A stretch of DNA of 64,000 nt from Phascolomyces articulosus. Taxonomy: Eukaryota > Mucoromycota > Mucoromycetes > Mucorales > Lichtheimiaceae. The notes beneath the pieces were generated by a model. It had not been told where the DNA came from and did no database searches. It was given only the letters and a program-made list of their open reading frames with translations. Below, piece after piece: positions 1 through 13,395 of this stretch; within the stretch, counting starts at the first letter, position 1, and each line of letters begins with the position of its first letter. The position numbers and the translations under genes are program-made. The stretch covers positions 1 to 64,000 of the forward strand of contig JAIXMP010000025.1 in NCBI GenBank assembly GCA_025677815.1, read 5' to 3'.

Positions 1-2
1 TT

Positions 3-113
3 CTACATGACATTCTGGGTGCTCATTGGTATGATTTCGACGTTGACTTAAATGACGAACAAAAGCAAATTGGCGTAATAGTTTTGAATGCTGACGCGTT
101 CTTGGAAGAGTGA
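3..113 (+). CDS. 3' end of an unidentified gene (partial)
   Basis: An open frame enters from the left edge in frame 3 and ends at a TGA at 111-113, giving 36 residues with an acidic, Asp/Glu-rich character that end in AFLEE. No family is recognisable in so short a piece. It could be the last exon of a gene cut by the window; chance openness over 36 codons is also possible in this AT-rich DNA, though its base use is more coding-like than the DNA downstream. Confidence 0.4.
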   Translation, partial: LHDILGAHWYDFDVDLNDEQKQIGVIVLNADAFLEE

Positions 114-1743
114 CACAATGTATAGATCTCATTCTAATCATGTATTAAAAAAATGATAACTTGTTCTGTCAAAAGGGACCGAATAGTAGTAACCCAGCAA
201 ATACATCAGTTTTTGATTCACATCCGCTATTTTGTGCCAATCAAAGCTTCAAATCATTATCGTATAAGAAATACACACTGGTCGTTTGAAAAGTAGCTGG
301 TTTAGGCTTTAATTTAACTCATAGAAATAGGATGTTGTTCATTTATAAGGCATTGTATCTTTCTAAATTAATATTGCAACTATCATACCTCGTCATATGT
401 CGTTCATAGGAACACGAGAAAGTGAGAAAAAAATCTTTCTCTTGTCAGACATATAACAAAATATATCTTAATTACGAAACATAATTATATTATTGGTTTG
501 AAAGACAATGCTAACCGCAGGATATAATATACTAGGTGCCTCAATACTTTCCTCTGTTATCTGCGTCGTGAAAGTCATAACGTAATCTATCTCTATGGAT
601 ACATCATTACAGCATAATGGTGAGTCTTGTGGTAACAGTCAGTATATACGTTGAAATTATATTTTTATTTTTAATGACGAAATTAAATGAACACACGCTG
701 ATTTCAGCTTATTGCTCTCGTCTGATCAAATAGTTACAAAGTAAGGGGAGCACACAAGAGAAAGCATTTTCAATATAAACTATTTTAACAGGGATAGAAC
801 ATTGTAAATCAGAGGTGGATTTGATTGTCAGTATATACAGTTGGCCCTCGCTTTTTGCAGTTTTTTTTTTTTTTTTTTTTTTTTTTTTGAGAAAAGGTGC
901 ATCTGCAAAAAGTGGGGGTCTACAGTAGTTCGATTGAAAATACAATACTGGATCCGCATTATATTAAAAAGCCAGGTGATTCGTCAAAATCGCCATTTAT
1001 TATCTTTAATGAGTTTTTGAGGTATATACTACAGAAGCAACCGGTGCCCTTTTGTCAAAGAACCAGGATAGAGTATCACCTTGATATACCATACAACCAG
1101 AGTAGTGTAACCTATGAACAGTATCCAGCAGTCATGACCCTGATTATTATAACAAGCTAAAAAACCAAAAGCAGGGTTGTGTCTAGCGAAGTGGATCTAA
1201 CTTATTACCAAAAAGGATCAACATGTGGATCATTTCTTGGTATCTTCTACTAGTTTTTATACAGATATTAAATATTTTAATATTTAACAAAATTCAGTTT
1301 CTTTACTATCCATTCTACATTTGGTATATTTTTGATTAAGTTTTACAATACATAATATATAATCCTTACATATAGTTTGCTTTAGGTTCTCGAAGGTTTA
1401 TAGTCGGAAAGGAAGGGTTACCAGTGCATTATGTATCACATTTTCTTTCTATATTATCTTGTTAACTGTTGTCTCCTCTCATTTTTACAACTGTTAAATT
1501 GACCGTTTAGTACATAATTGTTATCCTCGTTTATTGTTGGACCCTTTGATGTATATATCTTCTTACTTATCACCATTACTCAAATGGTAGTGCTATCTAT
1601 TCTTCCATCTTTCTCTATTACAAGGAATTAAGGTGTACATTTTCCATGGATATGAATAATAGAAGCAACTCAGCTACATTTTTTGAGCTTATTTTGACAG
1701 CCTTTGCAACCAAAAAAATTTGTTTGCTTCATTCCAAGCTGTC
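114..1743. other. Intergenic region upstream of SUV3
   Basis: AT-rich DNA with no convincing gene. Short open frames here, including one of 87 codons starting near 897, look like chance frames and one of them runs through the homopolymer. The only structured piece I see is the small TA-flanked inverted-repeat element at 838-925, listed separately. The last few hundred bases are presumably the SUV3 promoter. Confidence 0.6.
838..925. mobile_element. Tc1/mariner-like MITE relic with 28-T core
   Basis: Two imperfect inverted ends of about 23 bp face each other: the left begins CAGTTGGCCCTCGC and the right, read on the other strand, begins CTGTAGACCCCCAC; both continue into CTTTTTGCAG. Each end is flanked by TA (836-837 and 926-927), the target duplication typical of the Tc1/mariner/pogo group. 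Almost the whole interior is a run of 28 T (861-888). There is no coding capacity, so it would be a non-autonomous element or internally deleted relic. Family assignment is inference from ends and target site. Confidence 0.6.
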
Positions 1744-4631
1744 ATGTTCGTTCGTGCATTATGCGTTGTAGCTCGGTCTAATACATGCCGAAACTCATGG
1801 CGCGCATTATATTTAACGCGTCCTTTGACAACCGGCACCACACCATGTTTAAGATCTAATCGACCTGATATTATTGCCAAAAATACACCTAAGAATCGAC
1901 GATCGAAATCAACACCACAAGCTACTGCACCAACACAAAAACGTCCAAATTCGACAACGTGGGCTGAACGAAGTAAATATTTTTTTTTCAAGATGATCTA
2001 AAGCATATTTGAAACAAAAATATTGATTAATATGATCTTTGAAAATACAATTAGTTTTTAAATCTCGATTAAAAATGTTTGCTACAAGTGCTGAAGTACG
2101 ACGACGATCGGCAAACGTTGGTATCTATGGAAAATTATTCAACGAACTTTCGAGAACGTTCGTGCAGAGAGCACAAGAAAATAAAATCCCTGAATGTAAC
2201 TGGAGAATGGCAAAAGATGCATATAATCCAGAAGAAGGCGTTAGTAAGTTCTTTTTTTCTTGCATAATCCAAAATAAGGTCCCCTTTTTTTTAACTATCG
2301 ACTCTCAATTCATTAGTATCTATTGATAAGTATTTACTTCGTTATTTTTTTACTTTTGCTGAAACAAGATTGCCTCAAAAGGTTGCAGAAAATATCCAGT
2401 CACTCAGAGAATTGAGTGATTTACGATATCCTAGTGAATGGTTTCCAGAAGCAAGACAAATGCAAAGGTTGGTATCCTTGGGTTATTGAAAAGGGAAAAA
2501 TATGGTTTAAGAATGATACCAAGTGGGCTAACAATGAATCATACTCGAATTTTTTTTATACTTACAGAAAGATCATCCTTCATGTTGGACCGACGAATAG
2601 TGGAAAAACGTATAATGCATTACAACGATTGGCAGGAGCAGAATCAGGCATCTATTGTGGTCCACTTCGATTATTAGCACACGAAATCTACAATAGAATG
2701 AATGCACAAGGTGTTGGATGTAACTTGATCACTGGTGAAGAAAAACGGGAAGTTTCACCAGACGCTCCTTTAACGAGTTCGACAATCGAAATGGCCAACT
2801 TGGGAAAGCCTTTGGAAGTTGCAGTGATCGATGAAATCCAAATGATTGCAGATCCACTTCGTGGTTGGGCATGGACACAAGCATTGTTAGGATTAAAGGC
2901 AAAAGAAATCCATCTTTGTGGGGAAGCAGCAGTAGTACCATTGATTCAGAATATCTGCAAAATACTGAAAGAAAAAGTGGTCGTCCATGAATATAAACGT
3001 CTTACACCTGTGGAAGTCATGCAAGGATCACTAATGAACGATTGGAGTCGGATTCGTAAAGGTGATTGTGTAGTATCATTTGCACGCAATTATATTTTTG
3101 AGATCAAGGATAAAATCGAACAGAACACTGGTTTAAAATGTGCTGTAGTATATGGTGGACTACCACCAGGTAAAAATTGCATTTGGTTATATTCTTATAC
3201 TATTTTGAAGGATGTATTTATATATATGTTTAATTGGAAACCTTATATGTTACATAGAAACACGCGCATTACAAGCTCAAACGTTTAATGATCCCAACAG
3301 TGATGTGGATGTATTGGTCGCATCAGATGCTGTTGGAATGGGTCTGAACTTGTAAGGATAATGGATGGATAAAAAAACAGTAATGTATAGATATCCATAT
3401 CGCTAACTACTACATAATAGAAACATTAAACGTGTTATCTTTTCCACAATTCGAAAATTTGATGGTGAAGATTTCCGTTATATCAGTATCCCTCAGTTAA
3501 AGCAAATTGGTGGCCGAGCAGGTCGATTTGGTACAACTTATGCCTCTGGAGAAATTACAACGTAACTATTATCATAGAATTACATTTTAAAATAACAAAT
3601 TGTACCATATTTATTTTTGAATTAACCCAATTTATATGTAATTATTGATTTCGCAGTATGGCTCCTGGTGATCTTGAATATGTCCAACAATCAATGGATG
3701 CTCCAATTACTTATTTACAGGTAAAGTCATCTAATAATTTATGCTATTTTTGAAAGAAGAGTTTTAGATCCTAAAAAATGTCATTTATTGAGGGGTAAAC
3801 AGCGCGCAGGCTTGCAACCAACAGTTGACATTTTTGAACTCTTTGCATTACAAATGCCAAACGAAAAGTTTTCAAATTTATTGGTAAGTCAAATGATTTA
3901 TGCGAATGATAATACCCTATAGAAACAATAGTAACATTTACCCCAAAAAAAATCCATCATTATAATCCAGGAAAAATTCGAAGATTTTTCATCGTTAAAA
4001 GGAATGTACTTTTTATGTAATTTCAAAGATCAAAAGGTAATTATCTTCACTATTCATACTATTTATTGCGTGTTCAACTGGATAACACATTTATTACAAA
4101 ATATTTAGATTATTGCGGATACAATCGAACATATTGAGCTCAATTTACGTGATAGATATCAATTTGTAAATGCACCTGTATCTGTCAGAAATCCTCGTGT
4201 GGTGGATGCATTCAAATTAATGACGGAAATGTATAGCAACATGGATACTTGTCATTTAATCGAGATGGCAAGTCTTCCAAAGAAACCACCTACAACTGCC
4301 GAAGGGTTGAAAGCATTGGAAGGTTCTCACAAAATTATTATGCTTTATATGTGGCTCAGGTAAAAAAAGAAAAAGTAGCAGTTTATTTTTTTTCACATAT
4401 TATAACTAATTTGATGTTTTGAATAAAAAAAATAGCCTACGTTTCCCTGACACATTTGTTACTCCACAAGATGACGCACTGGAAATCAAGGCTAACTGCG
4501 AAGAACTTATTGACACTGCATTAAGGAACAACTCATCTATTGGAAAGAAACCACACCATCGACGAATGACTCAGCATACGAGATCAGAGAGTCACAGACC
4601 AAAACACAATTACAATGATAGCGCACACTAA
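1744..4631 (+). CDS. SUV3: Mitochondrial ATP-dependent RNA helicase SUV3
   Basis: SUV3-type Ski2-like RNA helicase, in yeast the helicase of the mitochondrial degradosome (with the exonuclease Dss1) that unwinds RNA for decay. Predicted exons: 1744-1972, 2055-2243, 2389-2467, 2568-3169, 3258-3351, 3421-3561, 3657-3720, 3803-3883, 3971-4036, 4109-4359, 4436-4631; joined frame 663 aa, a little shorter than yeast or human forms. Visible motifs: Walker [10 protein letters not shown], the DEAD-like box [16 protein letters not shown], and motif [11 protein letters not shown]. Just before Walker A comes the family block [11 protein letters not shown]. The N-terminus from the chosen ATG is basic, Ser/Thr/Arg rich and nearly free of acidic residues, as expected for a mitochondrial presequence. 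The C-terminus is His/Arg-rich. The same-strand YbaK gene starts 191 bp downstream. Confidence 0.93.
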
Positions 4632-4822
4632 TCTTATTGATGTATATATATATATTTAAAACATATTTCCTACCCCTCCCTCACCCATTTCTATTCTCCA
4701 CCGTTGGCATAATACAAAACAAATTCATTGGTTCATTGTCAATTTTCGGATCCGAAATTTACCTGTCAAAAAAAATAGCTACCCCTTTAAACTTTTATAT
4801 AGTAACCACTTCCTAAAAAAAA

Positions 4823-6267
4823 ATGATCGTGAGCGAATTACCTGCTGAACAACGTGCTCTAATTGAGGTCCATTTTTATATATAATTTTTTTCTCCCTTG
4901 TTTTGATTTGAATTGGACCCCTTCGTAAACGAATGAAAAATTAAATGGCATTATTATTTATTTATGATATAGAATTTGCAAAAGGATATATCTTCCTTAT
5001 ACCAGTCATTTTCAAATGCCTACATGAATGATTGGGAGGTTCAAGCAAAGGAACCTGAATTAGAGAATGCTCCACCACCAGTCTTGCAGGTAACCTTGTC
5101 AACTATGAAAAAGAGGGTTTTTTTTATAAGTATCTTAATATAACGAATTAATTCTTCTTTTGATTATTATACACTAGGTTGCTAAAGGTTGTAATACAGA
5201 CGGTGTTGCATCTGTAGCAAGATATTATCCCGTTGAAAGCGATTATTATGACTGGCCATTGCAACAACGAGCGTGAGTTTTTCTTTTAAATTTTGTGTAT
5301 TAGCCGGTATTTGGAGTTGTGATATTGACGATATAATTGTTTTTTAAAACATGATAGCTTCCGAGTCACTGCACCTTCGAAAGGTAGAATATTAAGTTTC
5401 TTTTAGTCTCATCTTGTAGTATATGATACAAAAAGTTTCTTGCGTGTTATTTCATTTTTACTAATCCTTATATACGTCATTACTTAAATATCGAAATACT
5501 ATTGTATAACAACAATCTCACGTAATAGAACACATGTGTAAGAGCGTGGTTATGGAAAACCGTGCTTATTCACCAGATACTGGTCTCGGTGAAGGTAATA
5601 TATATTAAAGAATAGGTTCGGTATACGATGATACATATAGTTATTGATTCAATTTTTAGATGTCTATCCTCGATTCATTTGTGTCATGACTCAGGTAAAT
5701 GCAAATTTATGCTTAATACAAGGCTAATAAAAATACCTTTTGTCATACTTACATATTTATTCATACTTGTATTTAAATAGTACACTTCTCCTGTAAATAC
5801 TGAGAGGCTTATGAAACATATTCGCGATCTGTCTGGTAGAGCTATCGGTAAAAAATATTATAATTACCGTGTTGCTCAGTCTGAGGTAACGAACATTTGA
5901 ATTGAAAGGAGGGGAAAGCGGAGGATGTTTATTGTTACTTTTTCTTAAAACTGACGACATTTTTCTTTGGGGGATTAGAAATCATTTGAACTTACTGGAT
6001 ATGAGAAAGGAGGTGTATGCCCAATGGGAACAACGCAAGGCGTTCCTATCGTTCTTGCAGAATCAATCACAAAACTTGATGTACGTGTATATTATTTGAT
6101 TCGAATGAAGGATAAGATTTTACTGAAACTCGTCATAAATTATTGGTTTTTCTTTTCTATAGCCACCTGTATTCATTATGGGTGCTGGTCATATTGATTG
6201 GAAATTGGGCCTTCCCGTCGTTGACTTTGTTCGAGCTACAAAATGTTTTGTGTTTGATTTAGAATAG
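4823..6267 (+). CDS. YbaK/aminoacyl-tRNA synthetase-associated domain protein
   Basis: Joined frame of 231 aa in nine exons: 4823-4867, 4973-5089, 5178-5272, 5358-5383, 5529-5594, 5660-5694, 5781-5885, 5979-6080, 6163-6267. The core from about residue 95 matches the YbaK/ProX fold: KSVVMENRAY, then CVMTQYTSP, the GxVCPMGTTQGVPIVL block, and a GAGHIDWKLGLP turn followed by VRATKCFVFD at the C-terminus. Bacterial relatives trans-edit mischarged tRNA (Ala- or Cys-tRNAPro); whether the fungal branch deacylates tRNA is not settled by sequence. An N-terminal helical stretch of about 55 residues, including a QSFSNAYMNDWE segment, precedes the domain and is also seen in eukaryotic relatives. It runs in the same direction as SUV3 and converges on the Snt2-like gene. 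Confidence 0.85.
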
Positions 6268-6892
6268 ACACTTTTTTATATAGACAGGTTACCTGCATTA
6301 TTATTATACATGTATTGTACATAGGAATCAACTGCTATTCTATGAACAATAATATATTATACATGTAATGATTAAAATGGAAAGAAAAACAGTGTACATT
6401 ATGAGAACCGATAATGGTTAGTTTTGAACTTATATTTAGATAATTTTAATCAATATATCTCGTATATACCATTAGAATAGTTCATTTTACAAATTAAGTA
6501 CTAGGATATTTATAATTACTACTAATAAACAGGATGATGTAATATTTTTTGTTTTCATTCCAAGGGAGCTTAGAATTGTGGTAATGAATGTGAATACAAT
6601 GCGTGTGCTATATGTGTGTATGTGGTGCGTACGAATATCTGCATGTAATAATATATGAGTGCAATTTGAGGGATAGGAGAAAAAAAGAAAAGGAAAGTCA
6701 AGTGAGTTACTTTTTTTTGTAAAAGGTATAATAGTATAATATATATACAAGAATAAGAATAAAATATGATGATAATGATATTATGATTATATATGATGAA
6801 ACATCACGCGTGCGGCTCTACCTATCTCAGTACCCATAGGCGTAGTCTCATTTGTCAAAACACGCAAAAGAATGGATGGTTTTTCAATTATT
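6268..6892. other. Convergent 3' spacer between YbaK and Snt2 genes
   Basis: AT-rich DNA lying between two 3' ends; it must hold both 3' UTRs and polyadenylation signals. An 87-codon open frame on the - strand (6487-6750) is hydrophobic and low in complexity, and I do not regard it as a gene. No repeat or RNA gene seen. Confidence 0.6.
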
Positions 6893-9800
6893 TCAATTAA
6901 TAATGGTAGTGGTAGTAGTATTAGGATCAATAGGTGTAGATGTTGAATTGGCGTTTGCGTCAGAAGTATTGTTCTTGTGTTGCCAATAACATCGATGACA
7001 TAGCTTTTTGTTGGATGAAGTATCAACTTCCCACCAATAAGGTGAAAATTCGGCAGGACATTCACAGCATTTTGGTTGTTCCGTTGAACCAATTTGTATT
7101 GTCGAACTTTTCATGGTCGTTGTCGCCATTCGTCGGGGTGTTGTAGAAGAGAGTGATGGCGTTGTCGTTGGGAATGATGAAGAAGATGATGAAGCGGTTG
7201 ATAGTTTTGCTGGTGGCATAGCTATTAAAGTGCTTTGACGTGCAGATGGGATCGTATTGGGCGGTGAATTAGGTGGGCTTTCAAGTTGCAAGTTATTTGG
7301 TTTATATATTGCAGTACTATACGGATGGCCTTGAAATGCAAGAATTGCACGATATCGTCGCATAGCAGGTGTTGTACCAGATTCAACTTGTTTATAATGA
7401 CTAGCATAGGTTCGCACGGATGACTTTTTGGAGAGAATAAGTTTAGTAACAGATATAATAAATTTATATATATATTTAATTAAATACTTACAATATCAGC
7501 ATCCGTTGTACGGTCATTTAAACGAACAATTTGATTTTTGGAAATATCATGTTCTGAACAATATACTTGTGGCACCATAATTCCACTTGGCATACCAGGA
7601 TAGAATGTATTGGCAGGAATAGTAATTGTATTCGCTGGTGTACCTTTAGCAGATTGGATTTCAAACACGACAGCAAAGTTGTGCTTGAGTGCACATTGTA
7701 CATGAACTGGTTTGTTACAATCACCACAAACTACACAAGCTCCAGTTTGTTCTTTACATAAATGACATGTCTATCAAAAGAAGGAATTGATTAGTACTTA
7801 TTTTGTTATTCTATTTTTATATGAGCGTATAAAAATTACTCTTACCTCATTCCATCTTGCTTTATTGATAGCAGCAATATATTCTGCTGGCTGCAATGTT
7901 GCAATATTAACAAATTTGACTTCTGGAATAAACATTGAACATAAAACATGTACCCAGTTATAAGCTGATGTCTTTTTCAATGGTTGGCGTGATGACGATC
8001 GTGGTTCACTACATAATATACATTCATAGGACTGTAGAGCATTTCATATATTATTAATCATAAATCTTTATACAACATTAAGATACCAAGGCTACAACTT
8101 ACATATGACGCTGTCGGGTGCTTTTTATTGATGCATACATCGCAATTCCATGCCTCTTTTAAAGGTTTATGAGCACCATAACAATCTAGCAGTGAACTAA
8201 GTATTAATAATCTATCCTTCCTGATACTATAACTTTTACTTTATCAAATAATTTACTTACCTCCATGGACAGCAATTCCGCATCCATGACATATCATAAG
8301 ACGTTCTTGAGGTTGCAAATCATCGCATACAGCACAGGGCGTAGGTTCGTATAAAACTGGAATAAGTCGTTTCTAAATAAATTTATATCGCATGAGTAAA
8401 AAAAAAAAAAGAGATTTCTGCTTTGTTTTGACACAATCAAATAGACCAACTTACATCATCTTTAAACCTTTTACTTCCAGATTTTGTAGAACCTTCACTT
8501 CCTCTTTTACGCTTCGATCCACCTTTTGTATTTGCTCCAGCATCTCCATTGGCTTTCAATCCACGTGACTTTCCACGTTGAAGGGCTCTTTCTACACTTG
8601 TTTTACGCATAATGCCATATTTCAACCAAAATTCACCACATTCATTGCACAACACTTGACGAAACTGTTTACGTTTACGATCAATGTCCGTGGGTAACCT
8701 GCGCCATATCCTCGAATCTGGACTTTGACAATTAGCACATTGAAATGTTCTCATCATTTGTGTACTTGCATGAATAACAGTTGGGTCCGATTCTTCACCA
8801 CTATCCATTTCACTTTCAGAGTCGATTTGCATCACATTCTGGCTATCATTCGGTACTATTGCATCATCACCACCATCCAGTTTATCCGCACTATTACTTG
8901 TTGCTTGATTACCAAACTTTTTGAATTTTTTCGTTGGTTTGTAAATTTTGGTCCAATGTGAATAGACAGGTTCATAACGATCTGACTTCTTCCATTGATA
9001 AAAGTATCGTACGACATCCGCATGTTTTTTACTAGGTACCATCCGACCCACATGATATAAATCATGACCATGTGTCTTGATCCCATTTTCAAATGCTTCC
9101 ACTTCTTCTGGTGTCCATTCTACAATATGTACGAAGTCACTTTCGTCGACCTTGCGCATTTCTTCCAAGGCAGCTTTGGTATCATAATCACAATGCTCTA
9201 AACAAAGTAGGGCCCGATCCAACAAGTCTCCTGAATAAGCTGGGAGAGGTAATGTAGGGAGTGACTTGACCTTTTCCATATATTCATCCACTAAAAAAAA
9301 ATAGAATTAGATAAATTAATACAGAATATCCTTATCTCTGGATTTGTAATTGTATCTAATTTTTTCATATTTTTGATCATCAAAAGAAAAAAAAATCATA
9401 CAAACTTGATCATCCAATCGGTTGGGATGAAATAAAGGTGTAGTTGTTGCATCAGTGCCTCGTTCCATTGGACCTGATTCTTCCATATTTTCTTCAGAAG
9501 CAGATTGAGATCGGCCCAAATTTGGGCTTCCTTCTATTGAAATATAAAAAAAATGAGTCCCATGTATTCATAAAAAAAAAAGAACAATCCAATATAAATC
9601 AATTTACCTGTTCGTCTCCTGGATCGTGGTCGGGTTTTTTTTTCGAAACGTTTAGGACGTAACTTGGGTGGAGATGGTTGATGATTGACAGGAGGTTCCG
9701 CTTTGTTCTTGGATGAAGTATTGATTTGGTCGGGTATAGGATCAGCCTGGTACCTCGCACCCAGTCGACTCCGCGCTCTTGGATATATCCGATCGTCAAT

Positions 9801-11575
9801 ATCTGCAAAAAGAAGCCAAAAGAGAAATCACTTTAAAAATCCATTTCCACCTTGTTCATGATTTGTATTCCCGAAAAAAAAAAGATATTTATCATTACCA
9901 AGAATATCATTAATATCAGTATGAATGCCAAAATATCGAAAAGGCCACATATTTGTCATTCGATGTTGATCTTGTCGTGGTTGTTGTTGTCGATCTATTA
10001 TATCGAGATGAGTCGAACATGGGGAGGAGAAGGGGAGAAAGAATAATAACAACGATAATAAAAAAAGTAGATGATATAATTTTTTTTTGGGGGGGTGGAC
10101 AAGAAAAGGGAAGGAGGGATGGCAACGACCAAAAAAAATCAGTAATGAAAAAAAGAATGGTTCAAAATAAGTTATTTACACGTGGACACAACCATAATAT
10201 AAAATATCGAAAATGTTTGTGTACCTTTGTCAATACCATTTGGTTGTAATCTCAGTTTTAGTTCAATCTGTTTCTGTCCATTGGTAGTTGTTATTTGAGG
10301 CACATCATGGGAGGGTGAATCAACTTTTTGTGCAGTAGAACGAGTAGAGGTACGAGTAGTACGTCTTGAAGTGTATTGTGTCGTTGTATTAGTATTAGTA
10401 TTCATTGCTGTTGATGAAGATGTAGGTGTAGATGCGGATAGTGTGGGTGAGAGTGAAACTCGTGCCATTTTTGGTTCTGACTCGGTTGTTGTATTTGATC
10501 CTGATATATTTGAACTGGATTGTGAAGAATTAGGCACTTCCAACATTTCTTTTCTTGAACAAAAAGCACATTGCCATGCAAAACCTTTGGATGGTTTTCG
10601 AAGTAAAGGTGGATTCAAACATGCCATATGATAATTTTTCTGACATGCTGCACATCGAACGGAAGTTGCACTATAGATATATATAAGAAGGTTATGTGTT
10701 AGAGAAAGTATAATTAAATATATATATTCAAAGAGAGAGTGTGACTTGAAAGAGGAGAAAATTGGGATTATTTCTGACTCGCTCACTTTCTCATTTATGG
10801 AGTTATAACGATTTTTGGGGGAGAGGATTGAGAGAGGGAGGGAGGGAAAATAATAATGATGGATGATTTTGGATTCACCTGGCACACCAATCATGGCAAA
10901 CGCAACAAGTTCTTCTTGCTACAGTCAAGTCGGCTGCTTTTCCTTGCTCAACAACAATGAATTGATATCGTTCACGAAGAGCAGTTTGTATATCTTTTGG
11001 TACATTCTGAACAAGTTCACATGGAACAATATCATATACGCGCTGCATATAGCGATCATATAATTGATGATAATAAAAATGATCATCCTGTTGCTTATAC
11101 TTCTCAAGTTGTCCTGCTGGAATGTAGTAACGATGAGTTACTGTACATTTACCTCGGATGGAGGATATTGGATTCAGATCCGAGTGCATGGTAGCAACAA
11201 GTAATCGAGGATCATGATTTTTACGACTAATGACATCTCTAGGTCGATTGTACCATGCAATGCGTGCCTGGAGTCCTCTTCGTTTACTGTTGCCACAGAA
11301 TTCCATAACGCGCCCAATGTAATAAGTCTCACCTAAATGTTCCGGTGCCAAATATACATGGTCTAGATAGTAAAAGGATATATAAAATAGTCATGTTATA
11401 AGGGAGGGTTTAAATATGTGTCAAATAAGTCTATCTCTATCGGGTCTTTCAGCAATATCTTCCATTTTTTATTATTTGAAATATATGTAAAAAAAATACC
11501 ATTGACGGCGATGGTAGTTCCGTCCATAAGTGTTGCTTCAACAATTGGATCGGTTACCATTCTTGAGTCGGCCAT
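6893..11575 (-). CDS. SNT2: Snt2-like BAH/PHD/ELM2-SANT chromatin protein
   Basis: Twelve exons read from right to left give 1151 aa: 11575-11500, 11362-10879, 10670-10225, 9994-9899, 9802-9608, 9533-9402, 9290-8455, 8372-8261, 8185-8103, 8031-7846, 7770-7492, 7423-6893. Order of domains: BAH (about 20-165), PHD finger (179-230; opens CCVCHDWC and is split by an intron), Ser/Thr-rich linker, ELM2 (from WPFRYFGIHTDINDIL through GARYQADPIPD), SANT (about 533-580), a GATA-like CANC..CNEC finger (about 660-710), a second PHD and an extended PHD (about 768-940). This order is that of yeast and S. pombe Snt2, which act in histone deacetylase/demethylase-linked complexes in stress-related transcription. 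An extra C2C2 finger (CCEC..CHRC, 27-residue span) sits near the C-terminus in a low-complexity Ser/Thr tail. The complex partners here are inferred. Confidence 0.88.
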
Positions 11576-13395
11576 ATTCGGAAGAAAAGCAAAAGAGAAA
11601 GTCGCGTGGAATCACAAGGTTAGTTTTGGTAACCCTTTTGACCTCGACAGAATGAGATTGGGCTTTTGGGTTTGAGCGGAAAAGAAAGAGAAGAAAAAAG
11701 AGAGAGGATTTGAGAAGAGGAGGGGCTGTCGTTGAGCGGTCAAATATATTTCTTTTTTTATAACCCCATCTCAAACAAGTTACTCATGGTTTCTCTCATT
11801 GTCATGGCAATTAAATAACTTTATGTTGTAGCTATGGAAACCAATCCAATTTAACTCTTTATTTATACATTAAAAAGCTTTTCTTTTTTATTACGTTGAA
11901 ATAACTTGTTCCAATCCATTCAGATCAAAAAAACATAACCAACAAACTTTATCATCCATCCCAATCTCATTTATAAGTTATCATCTAATTGAAAGCTAAC
12001 ACTTTTATTAAAAATCCAAATACTATATTATTATGTACGATTGAATAGAAAGGAAGGGTGTTCAATGAATAATGAACGATGAAAGATGGATGATGTGGCT
12101 GAAAAAAGAAAGAGGAAAAAAAACAAAAACAAAAACCAGATGCTTTTTTTCTGCTTCTCCCACTTTCCTCTCTTTCTGATAATGAAGATCTGTTTCTTTT
12201 ATGTGATTATGCCTTTTCATCCTGTTTACACTGATTGATTTGTCTCTATCCAGTATACCTCAATCTATACATATCAAATGTACATTTTGTTTTCTTTTTT
12301 TCTATAATGCGATGACCTGCCCAGTTTTTTTTCCGCGACACAAGAAGTTGTTAGGTTTTGTTTCATCAAGAACAAAATCCGACCCAAGATCTTTCCTTTC
12401 CATGGATTATTTGCCGAGTAACATCCATATTACATTTACTGCTCAATCTTTTTTAATACCATTATATCACTACAGTTACATATCTTGATTACTCTTTGAT
12501 GAATTATTGGAAGATGATAAAAGAAGCAATCGAGTCATCGCTTTTTTTTATTATATTGTAGTTTTTATTAGAACAAAATTGTATGTTTTCCATGTGATTT
12601 TTGAATGAACGCTAGTCTCTCTCCCATCTCATATTTTTCTTGACCCAATTCCTTTGTGTTGGCCAAAATGTAACTTACGTGCATATCTTTCTGTTAATAC
12701 ACATCAACACTCCTCTCCCACTTACACTTTACCATCTTTTACATCTTCGATCATGGATTGACAGAAAGAGATTAACATATCTATATACTATGCACAATGT
12801 GAATTAAACTGCTGTTCCTGTCATATTACATATAATTGCAATGTAATAACCGTATAGGTCGTCAAAATGGATTGTAATATAATGCTACCCAGCCTTTTTT
12901 TATTGACGTTACAAACACCCCTTTTTTGCCCAATCGGGTTAATGTCTAAGCTCCGTTGGTAATAATGTAACGATAAATTATATACTTTACATTATATTAT
13001 ATAGTAACTACAAGCTTCGACTTATTTTTTAGAATGGAAGACATAATCATAGATCTCTGTCAAGTTTACAGAAGATAAAGAAAGGTGACGGAAGAATAAA
13101 TAATAGTAAAATACCCTATATGTACACACACACTCAATAGTATTCTTATAACTCATGATGGGATGAGCTGGGCATTGTGGGAAAAAAAAGTAGTGTGTTT
13201 ATTTTTGATTTTTCACTTGTCGCAGCATCATTCTGTTATATAATTGGTTGCCTAATATATATTGAATGTATAATCTAATGACTTTTTGCGGATACATCCC
13301 TATTATTCCATGATATTTTATAAAAAGAAAGGAAAGATAGATATGAAGAAAAGAATAAACACAGATCGTGAAGTACGACATTATAGCTTTATTGC
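11576..13395. other. Intergenic region 5' of Snt2 gene and 3' of FAH gene
   Basis: About 1.8 kb with many pyrimidine tracts and no supported coding frame. The part next to 11575 should contain the promoter of the leftward Snt2-like gene; the part next to 13396 is the 3' side of the FAH-family gene. I see no inverted repeat, RNA gene or transposon remnant. Confidence 0.55.

Noticed and set aside
709..945. 78-codon frame with a run of Lys on the - strand
   Set aside because: The Lys run is only the 28-T homopolymer of the MITE; no start context or homologue.
2416..2567. Open frame reading into the helicase core of SUV3
   Set aside because: The stretch before 2568 is intronic; the conserved [13 protein letters not shown] needs the splice 2467 to 2568.
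6487..6750. 87-codon hydrophobic frame on the - strand
   Set aside because: Low-complexity Ile/Thr/Ser content expected from AT-rich DNA, in a 3' spacer, no splice partner.
10679..10894. N-terminal extension of the PHD-containing frame
   Set aside because: This part lies in an intron between the two halves of the PHD finger; splicing 10879 to 10670 restores the zinc ligands in frame.
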